Assembly: GCF_001654985.1 (NCBI RefSeq)
Contig: NZ_LXEU01000003.1
Location: forward strand, 49,664 to 113,663
Direction of reading: 5' to 3'
From: Kluyvera georgiana ATCC 51603
Lineage (GTDB): Bacteria > Pseudomonadota > Gammaproteobacteria > Enterobacterales > Enterobacteriaceae
Length of the DNA: 64,000 nucleotides
Of this stretch, positions 1-13,310 are shown piece after piece. The position numbers and the translations under genes are program-made. Under the pieces are notes generated by a model, which ran no database searches, was not told the origin of the DNA, and was given only the letters and a program-made list of their open reading frames with translations. Each line of letters begins with the position of its first letter. Position 1 is the stretch's first letter.

Positions 1-392
1 AGCGATAGCACCTTGGCCCGGCGACGATCGTCGAGCGTATCGCGCAGAATAGCGAATGCGACCACGTAGCAGCAGCCCGCGCCGACGCCCTGAATAAAAC
101 GGCCAACCAGAAATGGCGTGCCGCTCTCCGCTAATGCGCAGAGGCCGGAAGCCGCGATGTAAATCAGCGCACCGACAATGGCAACGGGTTTACGTCCGGA
201 CTGGTCGGCCACCTTGCCGGCGAACAGCATGGCGGTCGCCATTCCCGCCAGATAGACCGAAAATGCGATATGCAGCTGCGCCTCGCTGGCCTGTAAATCA
301 GCCGCAATGCGGGGTAACCCGACCAGGTACATATCGATACCGGCGGGATAAAGCAAAACTAAGGCAAAACTGCAAAGAAGAAAGCGTGTCAT
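1..392 (-). CDS. mdtL: MdtL multidrug efflux MFS transporter (5' part only)
   Basis: This is the N-terminal 130 residues of an inner-membrane major facilitator efflux pump; the rest lies beyond the left edge. The translation opens with [20 protein letters not shown] and contains the DHA1 motif-A segment [14 protein letters not shown] between helices 2 and 3. It reads as a near match to E. coli MdtL (YidY), a chloramphenicol/drug:H+ antiporter. The ATG is at 392-390. It lies about 95 bases downstream of the GNAT gene on the same strand. In E. coli mdtL follows tnaCAB, which is absent here. Confidence 0.93.
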   Translation of the reverse strand, partial: MTRFLLCSFALVLLYPAGIDMYLVGLPRIAADLQASEAQLHIAFSVYLAGMATAMLFAGKVADQSGRKPVAIVGALIYIAASGLCALAESGTPFLVGRFIQGVGAGCCYVVAFAILRDTLDDRRRAKVLS

Positions 393-486
393 GGCGGCCT
401 CACGAAAAGTGTGGCGCTAAGCATACGGGGTGTCGCGCGGGGCGACGAGTTGCCATTTGGACAACAGTGATTGCCTGAAAGGAAAT

Positions 487-894
487 CTACTTCCAGACTC
501 TCGCCATCCCTTCGCTTTCCGGACGCACGGATTCAAAGCCAAATTTGGCGTACAGCTCCGGAACGTCCGCCACCAGGGTCACATAAGCGCCTTTAAAAGC
601 GTTAGCGTCCAGCCAGGCGATAAGCGCTTCCATGATCTGGCGACCCAGGCCTCTTCCCTGGTGATCCGGGTCGACGGCGATGTCCACGATATCAAAGTTC
701 AGCGCGCCGTCGCCAACGATACGACCCATGCCGACTGGCATACCTTGCCAGAGGATATGCACGCCGTAGCAGCTGCGCGGCAGACCGGCCTTTGCGGCAT
801 CCAGCGGGCGGGGGGACAGGCCGGAAATTTTACGCAGACGGCAAAAGTCCTCAGCGGAGGGAACGGTGGGGATTAAGGTATATTCAGCGACCAT
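487..894 (-). CDS. GNAT family N-acetyltransferase
   Basis: This is a small cytosolic acyl-CoA-dependent N-acetyltransferase of 135 residues. The acetyl-CoA binding signature is visible as DPDHQGRGLGRQIMEAL near residues 77-93, and the C-terminal part YAKFGFESVRPE is the usual beta6/beta7 motif of the family. The acceptor substrate cannot be told from sequence. An AAGG Shine-Dalgarno precedes the ATG. It sits between mnmE and mdtL, where E. coli carries tnaCAB. The mnmE terminator precedes it, so it probably has its own promoter. Confidence 0.85.
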   Translation of the reverse strand: MVAEYTLIPTVPSAEDFCRLRKISGLSPRPLDAAKAGLPRSCYGVHILWQGMPVGMGRIVGDGALNFDIVDIAVDPDHQGRGLGRQIMEALIAWLDANAFKGAYVTLVADVPELYAKFGFESVRPESEGMARVWK

Positions 895-950
895 CTCGAT
901 AACCTTTTCATGAGGGGTTATCTGGTTTTAGCAGCTGGAAGACGGAAAGT

Positions 951-984
951 AAAAACCCGAATTCACTGACGCGCATTCGGGTTT
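951..984 (-). terminator. Rho-independent terminator after mnmE
   Basis: Ten-base inverted repeat, 953-962 pairing with 975-984, followed on the minus strand by a T run. It lies just past the mnmE stop. Confidence 0.85.
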
Positions 985-990
985 GATTGC

Positions 991-2355
991 TTACTTACCA
1001 ATACAGAAGCTGGAGAAAATCCGCCCCAGCAGATCGTCGGAGGTAAATTCCCCGGTGATCTCGCTCAGGCACTGCTGAGACAGCCTCAGCTCTTCTGCCA
1101 GCAGCTCACCGGCCCACGCGCCTAACAGCTGCGCTTTGCCCTGCTGAAGGTGTTCTGCGGCGTCGGAGAGCGCCTGCAGGTGGCGACGACGTGCCAGGAA
1201 GCCGCCTTCCATGTTGTTTTCGAAGCCCATGCTCTGTTTGAGATGGTTACGCAGTACGTCAACGCCTTCGCCGGTGCGCGCGGAGAGGCGCACAAGTGAG
1301 TAGTCATTCACTTCGCTCAGACCCAGCGTCTCGCCGGTAATATCCGCTTTGTTACGCACCACGGTAATCGGCAGATTTTTCGGCAGTCGGGCGATAAAGT
1401 CCGGCCAGATCTCCGCCGGATCGGTGGCGCTGGTGGTGGTGCCATCAACCATAAACAGCACGCGGTCGGCCTGCTCAATTTCCTGCCACGCGCGTTCAAT
1501 ACCGATACGCTCCACTTCATCGTTAGCGTCGCGCAGGCCTGCGGTGTCGATGATATGCAGCGGCATGCCGTCGATGTGGATATGCTCGCGCAGGACGTCA
1601 CGGGTGGTGCCGGCAATGTCGGTCACAATCGCGGCTTCACGGCCCGCCAGGGCGTTCAGCAGGCTCGATTTCCCGGCGTTTGGACGACCGGCAATCACGA
1701 CCTTCATCCCTTCACGCAGCAGGCTGCCCTGACGCGCTTCGGCGCGCACCGCATCGAGGTCGGCAATCACATCGTTGAGCTGCGCTTCGATTTTTCCATC
1801 GGAAAGGAAGTCGATCTCTTCGTCCGGGAAGTCGATAGCCGCTTCCACATAGATGCGCAGGTGAGTAAGTGCTTCCACAAGGTGGTTAACACGTGCCGAG
1901 AAGGCACCCTGTAGCGAGTTTAGCGCGGAGCGGGCCGCCTGCTCGGAGCTGGCGTCAATCAGGTCGGCAATCGCCTCAGCTTGCGCCAGGTCGAGCTTAT
2001 CGTTGAGGAACGCGCGCTCGGAGAACTCCCCCGGGTTGGCGATACGTACGCCCGGTAGCATCAGAATACGTTTCAGCAGCAGGTCGAGGATCACCGGGCC
2101 GCCGTGGCCCTGTAGCTCCAGCACGTCTTCACCGGTAAAGGAGTTCGGGCCGGGGAACCACAGCGCAATGCCCTGATCCAGCGCGCTGCCGTCGGCATCT
2201 TTAAACGGCAGATAGTCGGCATAGCGTGGTTTCGGCAGCTTGCCCAGCACCGCCTGAGCAACGTCACGTGCTTTCAGGCCGGAGATGCGCAGAATACCCA
2301 CACCACCGCGTCCCGGTGGGGTGGCTTGGGCGACGATAGTGTCGTTATGGCTCAT
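991..2355 (-). CDS. mnmE: tRNA modification GTPase MnmE
   Basis: MnmE (TrmE) works with MnmG to install 5-carboxymethylaminomethyl groups on wobble U34 of several tRNAs. The protein has 454 residues, the E. coli length. It has an N-terminal folate-binding domain ([16 protein letters not shown]), a helical domain, an inserted Ras-like G domain with P-loop GRPNAGKSS near residue 225, DTAG (G3) and NKAD (G4), and the C-terminal catalytic CIGK with its essential cysteine. I chose the ATG at 2355 rather than an in-frame ATG four codons upstream because it gives the conserved N-terminus [11 protein letters not shown]. It follows yidC, with a terminator between them. Confidence 0.97.
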   Translation of the reverse strand: MSHNDTIVAQATPPGRGGVGILRISGLKARDVAQAVLGKLPKPRYADYLPFKDADGSALDQGIALWFPGPNSFTGEDVLELQGHGGPVILDLLLKRILMLPGVRIANPGEFSERAFLNDKLDLAQAEAIADLIDASSEQAARSALNSLQGAFSARVNHLVEALTHLRIYVEAAIDFPDEEIDFLSDGKIEAQLNDVIADLDAVRAEARQGSLLREGMKVVIAGRPNAGKSSLLNALAGREAAIVTDIAGTTRDVLREHIHIDGMPLHIIDTAGLRDANDEVERIGIERAWQEIEQADRVLFMVDGTTTSATDPAEIWPDFIARLPKNLPITVVRNKADITGETLGLSEVNDYSLVRLSARTGEGVDVLRNHLKQSMGFENNMEGGFLARRRHLQALSDAAEHLQQGKAQLLGAWAGELLAEELRLSQQCLSEITGEFTSDDLLGRIFSSFCIGK

Positions 2356-2378
2356 GGTTTTTCTCAACTGTGATGCAA

Positions 2379-2406
2379 ATAAAAAAGGCGGTCATTCGAC
2401 CGCCTT
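2379..2406 (-). terminator. Terminator after yidC
   Basis: Nine-base stem, 2385-2393 with 2398-2406, followed on the minus strand by TTTTTTATTT. It lies between yidC and mnmE. Confidence 0.88.
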
Positions 2407-2433
2407 CCATTTTAGCTTGTGCTTAACACCGAA

Positions 2434-4080
2434 TCAGGATTTTTTCTTCTCGCGGCTATGCAGGCCACGTTTTTCCAGACCACGGTAAATCAGCTGCTGC
2501 TGGATGATGGTGACCAGGTTGCTGACGATGTAGTAAACCACCAGACCAGACGGGAACCACAGGAAGAACACCGTGAAGATGACCGGCATAAAGGTCATGA
2601 TCTTCTGCTGCATCGGGTCGGTTACCGTGGTCGGAGACATCTTCTGAATGAAGAACATCGTCGCGCCCATGATGATCGGCAGGATGTAGTACGGGTCTTG
2701 TGCAGACAGGTCGTGGATCCACAGGATAAACGGCGCATGACGCAGTTCAACCGAGGCGCTCAGCATGTAGTACAGCGCAAGGAAGATTGGCATCTGGATA
2801 ATCAGCGGGAAGCAGCCACCCAGCGGGTTAACCTTCTCAGCTTTATACAGAGCCATCATTTCCTGGCTTTGACGCTGTTTGTCATCGCCCAGACGCTCAC
2901 GCATGGCCTGAATCTTAGGCTGCAGCATACGCATCTTCGCCATGGAGGTGTACTGCGCTTTAGTCAGCGGGTACATGATGCCACGAACGATAAAGGTGAT
3001 AACGATGATGGAGAAGCCCCAGTTGCCCAGGAAGCTATGGATCCATTTCAGCAGTTTGAACAGCGGCTGAGAGATGAACCACAGCCAGCCGTAGTCAACG
3101 GTCAGATCCAGGTGCGGCGCAACGGCAGCCATTTTGTCCTGGATTGCCGGGCCGACCCACAGAGTGCTGTTCAGCTTATCTGCCTGGCCTGGTTGAACCA
3201 GAACCGGCTGAGACTTGTAGCCGATAGCCACAACGCCATTACCGAGGTTAGCGGTATAGAAGTTGTTGGTACCGTTGTTCTGCGGAACCCATGCAGTCGT
3301 GAAGTACTGCTGCAGCATGGCAACCCAACCGTTTTTGGTGTTGGTGTTCAGGTTCTCGTTATCAACGATGGTATCGAATTTGTATTTTTCGTACTTGGAG
3401 TCAGACGTTGAATACGCTGCGCCACGGAACGTGTGCATGGTAGACAGGCCACCGGTCTGCGTATCGCGCGCAGTAGGCAGGGCCGCAGTCTGCTTCAGCT
3501 GACCGAAGGTAGACACTTCCAGCGGTTTGTCGCTGGCGTTCTTCACGTCGTAACCCACATTCACCGCATAATCACCGCGTTTCAGGGTGAAGGTTTTGGT
3601 GAAGACGTTACCGGCTTTATCGGTGTAGGTCAGCGGAATGACGATTTCGTTCTGACCATCGGCCAGTACAAACGCATCTTTATCGACGTTATACAGCGGA
3701 CGCGGGCCGTTAGCCGGGTTGTCCGGGCCGTCACGACCGGTTAAGCCGCTCTGTGCCTGATAGACGAACTGTGGGGCGGTTTCCAGTAACTGGAACGGTT
3801 CGTCAGATTTCAGCGCTTTCGGGTATGCCGGAAGCAGCGCTTGCTCAATATCACCACCGCGAGTGTTGATAGTCAGCTCAAGCACATCAGTTTTAACCGT
3901 AATCAGTTTTCCTTGGCCACTGGCCGGTACGCCCTGGTCGGCGGCGCTACCCGCTGCTGTGGTCGTAGTCTGCGTGGTCTGCTGCTGGGTCTGCGGATTG
4001 TTATCCTGCTCCCAGGCTTGCCAGATCATGAAAGACACGAACAACAAAGCGATGATAAGAAGATTGCGTTGCGAATCCAT
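2434..4080 (-). CDS. yidC: Membrane protein insertase YidC
   Basis: YidC inserts and folds inner-membrane proteins, alone or with SecYEG. The 548-residue protein has the Gram-negative layout: an N-terminal signal-anchor ([18 protein letters not shown]), a large periplasmic beta-sandwich domain (about 60-340), then the conserved five-helix core with the cytosolic loop [20 protein letters not shown] and the segment [20 protein letters not shown] basic tail REKKKS ends the protein. It is two bases downstream of yidD in the leftward rpmH-rnpA-yidD-yidC cluster. Confidence 0.98.
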   Translation of the reverse strand: MDSQRNLLIIALLFVSFMIWQAWEQDNNPQTQQQTTQTTTTAAGSAADQGVPASGQGKLITVKTDVLELTINTRGGDIEQALLPAYPKALKSDEPFQLLETAPQFVYQAQSGLTGRDGPDNPANGPRPLYNVDKDAFVLADGQNEIVIPLTYTDKAGNVFTKTFTLKRGDYAVNVGYDVKNASDKPLEVSTFGQLKQTAALPTARDTQTGGLSTMHTFRGAAYSTSDSKYEKYKFDTIVDNENLNTNTKNGWVAMLQQYFTTAWVPQNNGTNNFYTANLGNGVVAIGYKSQPVLVQPGQADKLNSTLWVGPAIQDKMAAVAPHLDLTVDYGWLWFISQPLFKLLKWIHSFLGNWGFSIIVITFIVRGIMYPLTKAQYTSMAKMRMLQPKIQAMRERLGDDKQRQSQEMMALYKAEKVNPLGGCFPLIIQMPIFLALYYMLSASVELRHAPFILWIHDLSAQDPYYILPIIMGATMFFIQKMSPTTVTDPMQQKIMTFMPVIFTVFFLWFPSGLVVYYIVSNLVTIIQQQLIYRGLEKRGLHSREKKKS

Positions 4081-4082
4081 CG

Positions 4083-4340
4083 TTAGTGTTCTCTGGTATC
4101 AAATGGTCCAGGCGGGACGGGGTCGTCACCACCAGGGTGTAAAGGGTGGCATTTTAATACGCGTTTCACTGTCAACCAACTGCCTTTTATCACTCCAAAC
4201 CTGCGCAATGCCTCAATTCCGTATTGAGAGCAGGTTGGCGTGAAACGACAATGCGGCCCGAGTAGCGGACTAATCAGGCGCTGATAGACCCGAATGAGGC
4301 CTATCAGGAGCCGGGATACAGGCGACAGTGACGGCGCCAT
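4083..4340 (-). CDS. yidD: Membrane protein insertion efficiency factor YidD
   Basis: YidD is a small membrane-associated protein (85 residues, the E. coli length) that assists YidC-dependent insertion. It carries the family core [19 protein letters not shown] and the proline-rich [10 protein letters not shown] with conserved cysteines. Its start lies inside rnpA with a 37-base overlap in another frame, an arrangement conserved in enterics that suggests translational coupling. Confidence 0.96.
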   Translation of the reverse strand: MAPSLSPVSRLLIGLIRVYQRLISPLLGPHCRFTPTCSQYGIEALRRFGVIKGSWLTVKRVLKCHPLHPGGDDPVPPGPFDTREH

Positions 4341-4663
4341 AATTTTTCCAACGCTTCCGAGAGAGCACGGTTATCGAGGTCGGCAACCCCTTTCTTCGCC
4401 ACCACCACGAAATCCATGGGTGGGAGTTCATGTTGACGCAAACGGAAACTTTCACGCGTCAGACGTTTAATCCGATTGCGTTCATGTGCGCGTTTAACGT
4501 TTTTCTTGGCGACGGTAAGACCGATGCGGGGATGCCCCAGCGAATTCAGGCGGCCGAGGATGGTGATTTGCGGCGTGCCAGCCCGTTGTGGCTGCTGGAA
4601 GACGAATGTGAAATGATTGGGAGTTAACAAACGTAACTCCCTGGGAAATGCTAGCTTAACCAC
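4304..4663 (-). CDS. rnpA: Ribonuclease P protein component
   Basis: RnpA is the 119-residue basic protein subunit of RNase P, which binds M1 RNA and aids 5' maturation of pre-tRNA. The RNP signature [17 protein letters not shown] is visible near residues 58-74. The start codon is GTG, as in E. coli. It lies 17 bases downstream of rpmH and overlaps yidD. Confidence 0.97.
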   Translation of the reverse strand: MVKLAFPRELRLLTPNHFTFVFQQPQRAGTPQITILGRLNSLGHPRIGLTVAKKNVKRAHERNRIKRLTRESFRLRQHELPPMDFVVVAKKGVADLDNRALSEALEKLWRRHCRLYPGS

Positions 4664-4680
4664 TCGAGGGGTTAGCTTTA

Positions 4681-4833
<153 letters not shown>

Positions 4834-5221
4834 CTAAACTTGAATAAATTCAATGGCTTTATTGGATATCCGAACGAAAATCGAACGACGGATGCCGAAG
4901 CCATGGGTGATTAAAGAGGCCGGATTGTAATAATTGTACACTCCGGAGTCAATTCTCTTTCCTTATTTACCGCGTAAAAAACCGCGTTTGACCGCTGTTT
5001 TTTGCCCGGCAAATGGGCAGCGTCCCTCACCGAAATTCGAGCGGTACACGCCGGGTGGGGGATTATACGGGCTGCCGATTAAAGCGCAAGGATCATCCTG
5101 GATCTTTGTTAGATCATTTAAGCAGAAATTTGTCGCTGGTCATTAATTTTTCCAATATGCGAAGGAAATCGTGCCTTCTCTTTGCCGGGATCGTTTACAC
5201 TTAGCGCTTCTGGATCCACCC

Positions 5222-5230
5222 TGTGGATAA
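5222..5230 (-). promoter_or_regulatory. DnaA box in the dnaA promoter
   Basis: Perfect TTATCCACA on the minus strand (TGTGGATAA as written). It is at the position of the autoregulatory DnaA box of the E. coli dnaA promoter. Confidence 0.9.
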
Positions 5231-5447
5231 ATCGGGAAGAATCTGTGAGAAACAGAAGATCTCTGGCGCAGTTTACGCTATGATCCTCGGCCCGATCGCG
5301 ATCGGTGGATCGTAAAAGGGGAAAATAACCGCGTTCTTTCAGCACAGCGTCTGAGAGAGGCCGTTGAAAACCGCAGATAGCGGTTCGCGCGTCACCCGCT
5401 TGCATCGGGTCTTTTCGACGTGTGCCAAAAATCACGAATTTTTAATC

Positions 5448-5456
5448 TTATACACA
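5448..5456 (+). promoter_or_regulatory. Second DnaA box in the dnaA leader
   Basis: TTATACACA on the plus strand matches the high-affinity consensus TTATMCANA. It lies 143 bases before the dnaA start, downstream of the promoter-like hexamers. I do not recall an equivalent in the K-12 leader. Confidence 0.6.
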
Positions 5457-5598
5457 GCATCGTTCGGGCTGCATTTGCGCAGCGGCTGAATGAATCCCCG
5501 ACAGCATTGCGTTTCGCTGACGGCAGGATCGTCAGAAGGTAGCCTACAGGTTTGTCTGGAGGATGATGTGTATCGACTTTTTTCGAGTGGAGTCCGCC

Positions 5599-6996
5599 GT
5601 GTCACTTTCGCTTTGGCAGCAATGTCTTGCCCGATTGCAGGATGAGTTACCAGCCACAGAATTCAGCATGTGGATCCGCCCTTTGCAGGCGGAACTGAGC
5701 GATAACACGCTGGCCTTGTACGCGCCAAATCGTTTCGTACTTGATTGGGTGAGAGATAAATACCTCAATAACATCAACGGTCTGTTGAATGATTTTTGCG
5801 GTGCGGATGTCCCGCAGCTGCGTTTTGAGGTGGGCACCAAGCCCGTGACCCAAACGTTAAGAGAGACGGCAAGCGTCAGCGCTCCGGCGCAAACCGCCCA
5901 GGTGCAGGCCCCGCGTGTCGCCCCGGCCCCGCGCGCAGGTTGGGATAACGTCCCGGCGCCCGCAGAACCGTCTTACCGCTCCAACGTCAACGTTAAACAC
6001 ACCTTTGATAACTTCGTTGAAGGTAAGTCGAACCAGCTGGCCCGCGCGGCGGCGCGTCAGGTGGCGGACAATCCCGGCGGCGCATATAACCCCCTGTTCC
6101 TCTACGGCGGTACGGGCCTCGGTAAAACTCACCTATTGCATGCGGTGGGCAACGGCATTATCGCCCGTAAACCGAACGCGAAAGTGGTGTATATGCACTC
6201 CGAGCGCTTTGTCCAGGACATGGTAAAAGCCCTGCAAAACAATGCGATCGAAGAGTTTAAACGCTACTACCGCTCCGTTGACGCGCTGCTAATCGATGAC
6301 ATTCAATTCTTCGCCAACAAAGAGCGTTCGCAGGAAGAGTTCTTCCACACCTTCAACGCCCTGCTGGAAGGCAATCAACAGATCATCCTTACCTCGGACC
6401 GCTATCCGAAAGAGATCAACGGCGTAGAAGATCGTCTCAAGTCTCGCTTTGGCTGGGGGCTGACGGTGGCGATCGAACCGCCTGAGCTTGAGACCCGCGT
6501 CGCTATCCTGATGAAAAAAGCCGACGAAAACGACATTCGTCTGCCCGGTGAGGTGGCGTTCTTCATTGCCAAGCGTCTACGCTCTAACGTGCGTGAGCTG
6601 GAAGGGGCGCTGAACCGCGTTATCGCCAACGCCAACTTTACCGGCCGGGCGATCACCATCGATTTCGTGCGTGAAGCGCTGCGCGACCTGCTGGCATTGC
6701 AGGAAAAGCTGGTCACCATCGACAACATTCAGAAGACGGTGGCGGAGTATTACAAGATTAAAGTGGCGGACCTGCTCTCCAAACGACGTTCTCGTTCGGT
6801 AGCGCGTCCGCGCCAGATGGCGATGGCGTTGGCGAAAGAACTCACCAACCACAGTCTGCCGGAGATTGGCGATGCGTTTGGTGGCCGTGACCATACCACC
6901 GTGCTGCACGCCTGCCGTAAGATTGAACAGCTGCGTGAAGAAAGCCACGATATCAAAGAAGACTTTTCCAATTTAATCAGAACATTGTCGTCGTGA
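5599..6996 (+). CDS. dnaA: Chromosomal replication initiator DnaA
   Basis: DnaA binds DnaA boxes at oriC and opens the duplex to load DnaB. The protein has 465 residues. Domain I begins [13 protein letters not shown], followed by a variable proline/alanine linker (about 85-125). The AAA+ domain has Walker A GGTGLGKT at 170-177, Walker B LLIDDIQF and a sensor-2 region. The C-terminal DNA-binding domain carries the signature [15 protein letters not shown]. The start is GTG at 5599, as in E. coli, and gives the conserved N-terminus; upstream in-frame ATGs would add unrelated residues. Four bases separate it from dnaN. DnaA boxes upstream suggest autoregulation. Confidence 0.98.
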   Translation: MSLSLWQQCLARLQDELPATEFSMWIRPLQAELSDNTLALYAPNRFVLDWVRDKYLNNINGLLNDFCGADVPQLRFEVGTKPVTQTLRETASVSAPAQTAQVQAPRVAPAPRAGWDNVPAPAEPSYRSNVNVKHTFDNFVEGKSNQLARAAARQVADNPGGAYNPLFLYGGTGLGKTHLLHAVGNGIIARKPNAKVVYMHSERFVQDMVKALQNNAIEEFKRYYRSVDALLIDDIQFFANKERSQEEFFHTFNALLEGNQQIILTSDRYPKEINGVEDRLKSRFGWGLTVAIEPPELETRVAILMKKADENDIRLPGEVAFFIAKRLRSNVRELEGALNRVIANANFTGRAITIDFVREALRDLLALQEKLVTIDNIQKTVAEYYKIKVADLLSKRRSRSVARPRQMAMALAKELTNHSLPEIGDAFGGRDHTTVLHACRKIEQLREESHDIKEDFSNLIRTLSS

Positions 6997-7000
6997 TCCT

Positions 7001-8100
7001 ATGAAATTTACCGTAGAACGTGAACATTTATTAAAACCGTTACAACAGGTGAGTGGCCCGTTAGGCGGGCGTCCGACATTGCCGATTCTGGGTAACCTGC
7101 TGCTGCAGGTCGCGGACGGCACGCTGTCGCTGACCGGTACCGATTTGGAAATGGAAATGGTAGCGCGCGTGGCGCTGCTGCAGGCACATGAACCGGGCGC
7201 GACTACCGTCCCGGCGCGTAAATTCTTCGATATTTGCCGCGGCTTGCCGGAAGGCGCGGAAATCGCCGTCCAGCTGGAAGGCGACCGTATGCTGGTGCGC
7301 TCTGGCCGTAGCCGCTTCTCGCTGTCTACGCTGCCTGCCGCCGACTTCCCGAATCTTGACGACTGGCAGAGCGACGTGGAATTCACGCTGCCGCAGGCCA
7401 CGATGAAACGCCTGATTGAAGCTACCCAGTTCTCGATGGCCCATCAGGATGTGCGTTATTACTTAAACGGTATGCTGTTCGAAACCGAAGGCGAAGAGCT
7501 GCGTACCGTGGCGACCGACGGCCACCGTCTGGCAGTCTGCTCTATGCCGGTGGGCCAGTCCCTGCCGAGCCATTCGGTGATCGTGCCGCGTAAAGGCGTC
7601 ATTGAACTGATGCGTATGCTCGACGGTGGCGATACGCCGCTGCGCGTGCAGATCGGCAGCAACAACATCCGCGCGCACGTGGGTGACTTTATCTTTACTT
7701 CTAAGCTGGTTGATGGTCGTTTCCCTGATTATCGCCGCGTATTGCCGAAGAACCCGGATAAACACCTGGAAGCGGGCTGCGATATTCTTAAGCAGGCGTT
7801 TGCCCGCGCGGCGATTCTCTCGAACGAGAAATTCCGCGGCGTGCGTCTGTACGTTAGCGAAAACCAGCTGAAAATCACCGCTAATAACCCGGAACAGGAA
7901 GAAGCGGAAGAGATCCTGGATGTCACCTATCCAGGAACCGAGCTTGAAATCGGTTTTAACGTCAGCTACGTACTGGACGTGCTCAATGCGCTGAAATGCG
8001 AAAATGTGCGCATCATGCTGACTGACTCCGTGTCCAGCGTACAGATTGAAGATGCGGCGTCTCAGAGTGCTGCCTACGTTGTTATGCCAATGAGACTGTA

Positions 8101-8101
<1 letters not shown>
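7001..8101 (+). CDS. dnaN: DNA polymerase III beta sliding clamp
   Basis: DnaN forms the dimeric ring that tethers polymerases to DNA. It has 366 residues in the three-domain clamp layout, starting [20 protein letters not shown] and ending YVVMPMRL, the C-terminus that helps form the protein-binding cleft. It lies directly after dnaA, and its TAA overlaps the first base of recF. Confidence 0.98.
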
Positions 8102-11617
<3,516 letters not shown>

Positions 11618-11621
11618 CGCT

Positions 11622-11701
11622 GTAGGTCGGATAAGGCGTTTACGCCGCCATCCGGCAATGTGCTGCATTGAGCCTGATGGCGCTACGCTTATCAGGCCTA
11701 C
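11622..11701. repeat. BIME: pair of REP elements after gyrB
   Basis: Two inverted REP units. The first is 11622-11657 (GTAGGTCGGATAAGGCG and its inverted partner) and the second is 11672-11701 (GCCTGATGGCGCTACGCTTA then TCAGGCCTAC). They match the E. coli REP consensus and sit between the gyrB stop and its terminator. Confidence 0.88.
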
Positions 11702-11706
11702 AGATT

Positions 11707-11739
11707 AAAAACGCCTGAATTTTTTCAGGCGTTTTTTTA
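11707..11739 (+). terminator. Terminator of the dnaA-gyrB cluster
   Basis: Stem AACGCCTGA / TCAGGCGTT followed by a seven-base T run. Confidence 0.92.
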
Positions 11740-11801
11740 TGCCTTGCGTACGCGAACTATACTTCACTACGTCTTCTCTTTTGCGTAATTCGAGGTGGAA
11801 A

Positions 11802-12203
11802 ATGGGGCTGTTTGATGATGTTGTCGGCTCGCTTCTCAATGGTGATGCGGGTAAATACCAGGCTGTCCTGAACTGGGTAAACGAGCAGGGTGGGATTCAG
11901 GTACTGTTGGAGAAGCTACAAAACGGTGGCTTGGGTGACATAGTATCATCCTGGATCAGCAATAAGCATAACAATCAACCTATTAGCAGTGACCAGGTGG
12001 TGTCGGCGTTCGGAACGTCCGCCGTGTCGGATTTGGGCGAAAAACTCGGTACGGACGCCAGTTCCGCCTCAACGATGCTGGCGGAATATCTGCCAAAAAT
12101 TGTTGATGCGCTCTCGCCAAAGGGTGAGGTCGATCCACAGGCGCATAACGACCTGTTGTCCGCCGGAATGGACCTGCTCAAGGGCGGTAAGTTATTTGGC
12201 TAG
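11802..12203 (+). CDS. yidB: YidB family protein (DUF937)
   Basis: A 133-residue soluble protein of unknown function, similar along its length to E. coli YidB. It begins MGLFDDVVGSLLNGDAGKYQ and has the family stretch VSDLGEKLGTDASSASTMLA, then LPKIVDALSPKGEV and DLLSAGMDLLKGGKLFG. It has no signal peptide and no membrane segment. The ATG at 11802 follows a GAGGTGG ribosome-binding site and matches the E. coli start; an ATG 21 codons upstream is not supported. Confidence 0.93.
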   Translation: MGLFDDVVGSLLNGDAGKYQAVLNWVNEQGGIQVLLEKLQNGGLGDIVSSWISNKHNNQPISSDQVVSAFGTSAVSDLGEKLGTDASSASTMLAEYLPKIVDALSPKGEVDPQAHNDLLSAGMDLLKGGKLFG

Positions 12204-12214
12204 GCCATACAAAA

Positions 12215-12248
12215 GGGGAGAACGCGCAATGCGTTGTATCCCCGTTTT
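12215..12248 (+). terminator. Likely terminator after yidB
   Basis: GGGGA-AACGC / GCGTT-TCCCC stem with a small bulge, then GTTTTAG. It lies 12 bases after yidB. Confidence 0.6.
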
Positions 12249-12322
12249 AGGCCGTCTTTGCTGCTGTTTTTTGCGCTAAATCGAGTTAGCATGAGGGTAG
12301 GCTCATTTAACCTGGGGATCTC

Positions 12323-13135
12323 ATGGCTATTAAACTGATCGCAATCGACATGGACGGAACATTGCTGTTGCCGGACCACACTATCTCTCCTGCGGTGAAA
12401 AACGCTCTCGCGGCGGCACGCGCAAAAGGGGTTAACGTGGTTCTGACCACCGGGCGTCCCTACGCTGGCGTGCACAGCTACCTGAAAGAACTGGGCATGA
12501 ACGAGCCGGGAGATTACTGCATCACCTACAACGGCGCGCTGGTCCAGAAGGCGGGTGACGGAAGCACCGTGGCGCAGACCGCGCTTAAGTACGATGACTA
12601 TCGCTTCCTGGAAGAGCTGTCCCGCAAGGTGGGTTCCCACTTCCACGCGCTGGATCGCAACACGCTGTACACCGCTAACCGCGATATCAGTTACTACACG
12701 GTGCATGAATCCTTTGTTGCCACTATCCCTCTAGTGTTCTGCGAAGCCGAGAAAATGGATCCCTCCATCGAGTTTCTGAAGGTGATGATGATCGACGAGC
12801 CGGCCATCCTCGACCAGGCGATAGCCCGTATTCCGGCGGAAGTAAAAGAAAAATACACCGTACTGAAAAGCTCGCCGTACTTCCTCGAAATTCTTGATAA
12901 GCGCGTCAATAAGGGGACCGGCGTGAAGTCGCTGGCCGAGGTGCTGGGTATTAAGCAAGAAGAGATCATGGCCATTGGCGACCAGGAAAACGACATTGCG
13001 ATGATCGAGTACGCTGGCGTTGGCGTGGCGATGGATAACGCGATTCCGGCAGTCAAAGAAGCGGCGAACTTTGTGACTAAATCGAACCTGGAAGACGGCG
13101 TAGCCTGGGCCATCGAGAAATACGTTCTCGCGTAA
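12323..13135 (+). CDS. yidA: HAD-superfamily sugar phosphatase YidA
   Basis: YidA is a Cof-type HAD phosphatase that dephosphorylates small sugar phosphates such as erythrose 4-phosphate and alpha-glucose 1-phosphate. It has 270 residues, the E. coli length. HAD motif I is DMDGTLL (residues 9-15), motif II is LTTGRP, a conserved lysine lies in the cap region, and motif III is AIGDQENDIAMIE. It is probably monocistronic. Confidence 0.97.
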   Translation: MAIKLIAIDMDGTLLLPDHTISPAVKNALAAARAKGVNVVLTTGRPYAGVHSYLKELGMNEPGDYCITYNGALVQKAGDGSTVAQTALKYDDYRFLEELSRKVGSHFHALDRNTLYTANRDISYYTVHESFVATIPLVFCEAEKMDPSIEFLKVMMIDEPAILDQAIARIPAEVKEKYTVLKSSPYFLEILDKRVNKGTGVKSLAEVLGIKQEEIMAIGDQENDIAMIEYAGVGVAMDNAIPAVKEAANFVTKSNLEDGVAWAIEKYVLA

Positions 13136-13142
13136 TCCTTAT

Positions 13143-13166
13143 GATGCCCGGCGCTCGTCGGGCATC
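13143..13166 (+). terminator. Hairpin after yidA
   Basis: Eight-base stem GATGCCCG / CGGGCATC right after the yidA stop. The following bases (AATATTA) are not a good T run, so it may be a weak terminator or a half REP. No other feature was seen in 13167-13310. Confidence 0.5.
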
Positions 13167-13310
13167 AATATTAAGAATGTTATAAAACGCATCTTTGTAT
13201 TATCAGGTGTGAAATCGCACATAAATCCCTCCAAATAAGACGTAACTTCTATAATCTCCACCCCCTCTTTTATCCCCCAGGTATCTTCTGCCTGTAATTA
13301 CGTTTTTTCT

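Noticed and set aside
2419..3411. Long plus-strand open frame opposite yidC
   Set aside because: Antisense shadow rich in H, Q and R, with no start signal. YidC is certain on the other strand.
5088..5320. Possible origin of replication (GATC cluster plus DnaA boxes)
   Set aside because: No 13-mer AT-rich repeats or ordered box array. In enterics oriC lies beside mnmG, and this region matches the dnaA promoter.
4934..5435. Small open frames in the rpmH-dnaA gap
   Set aside because: No ribosome-binding sites or homology, and they overlap promoter and DnaA-box sequence.
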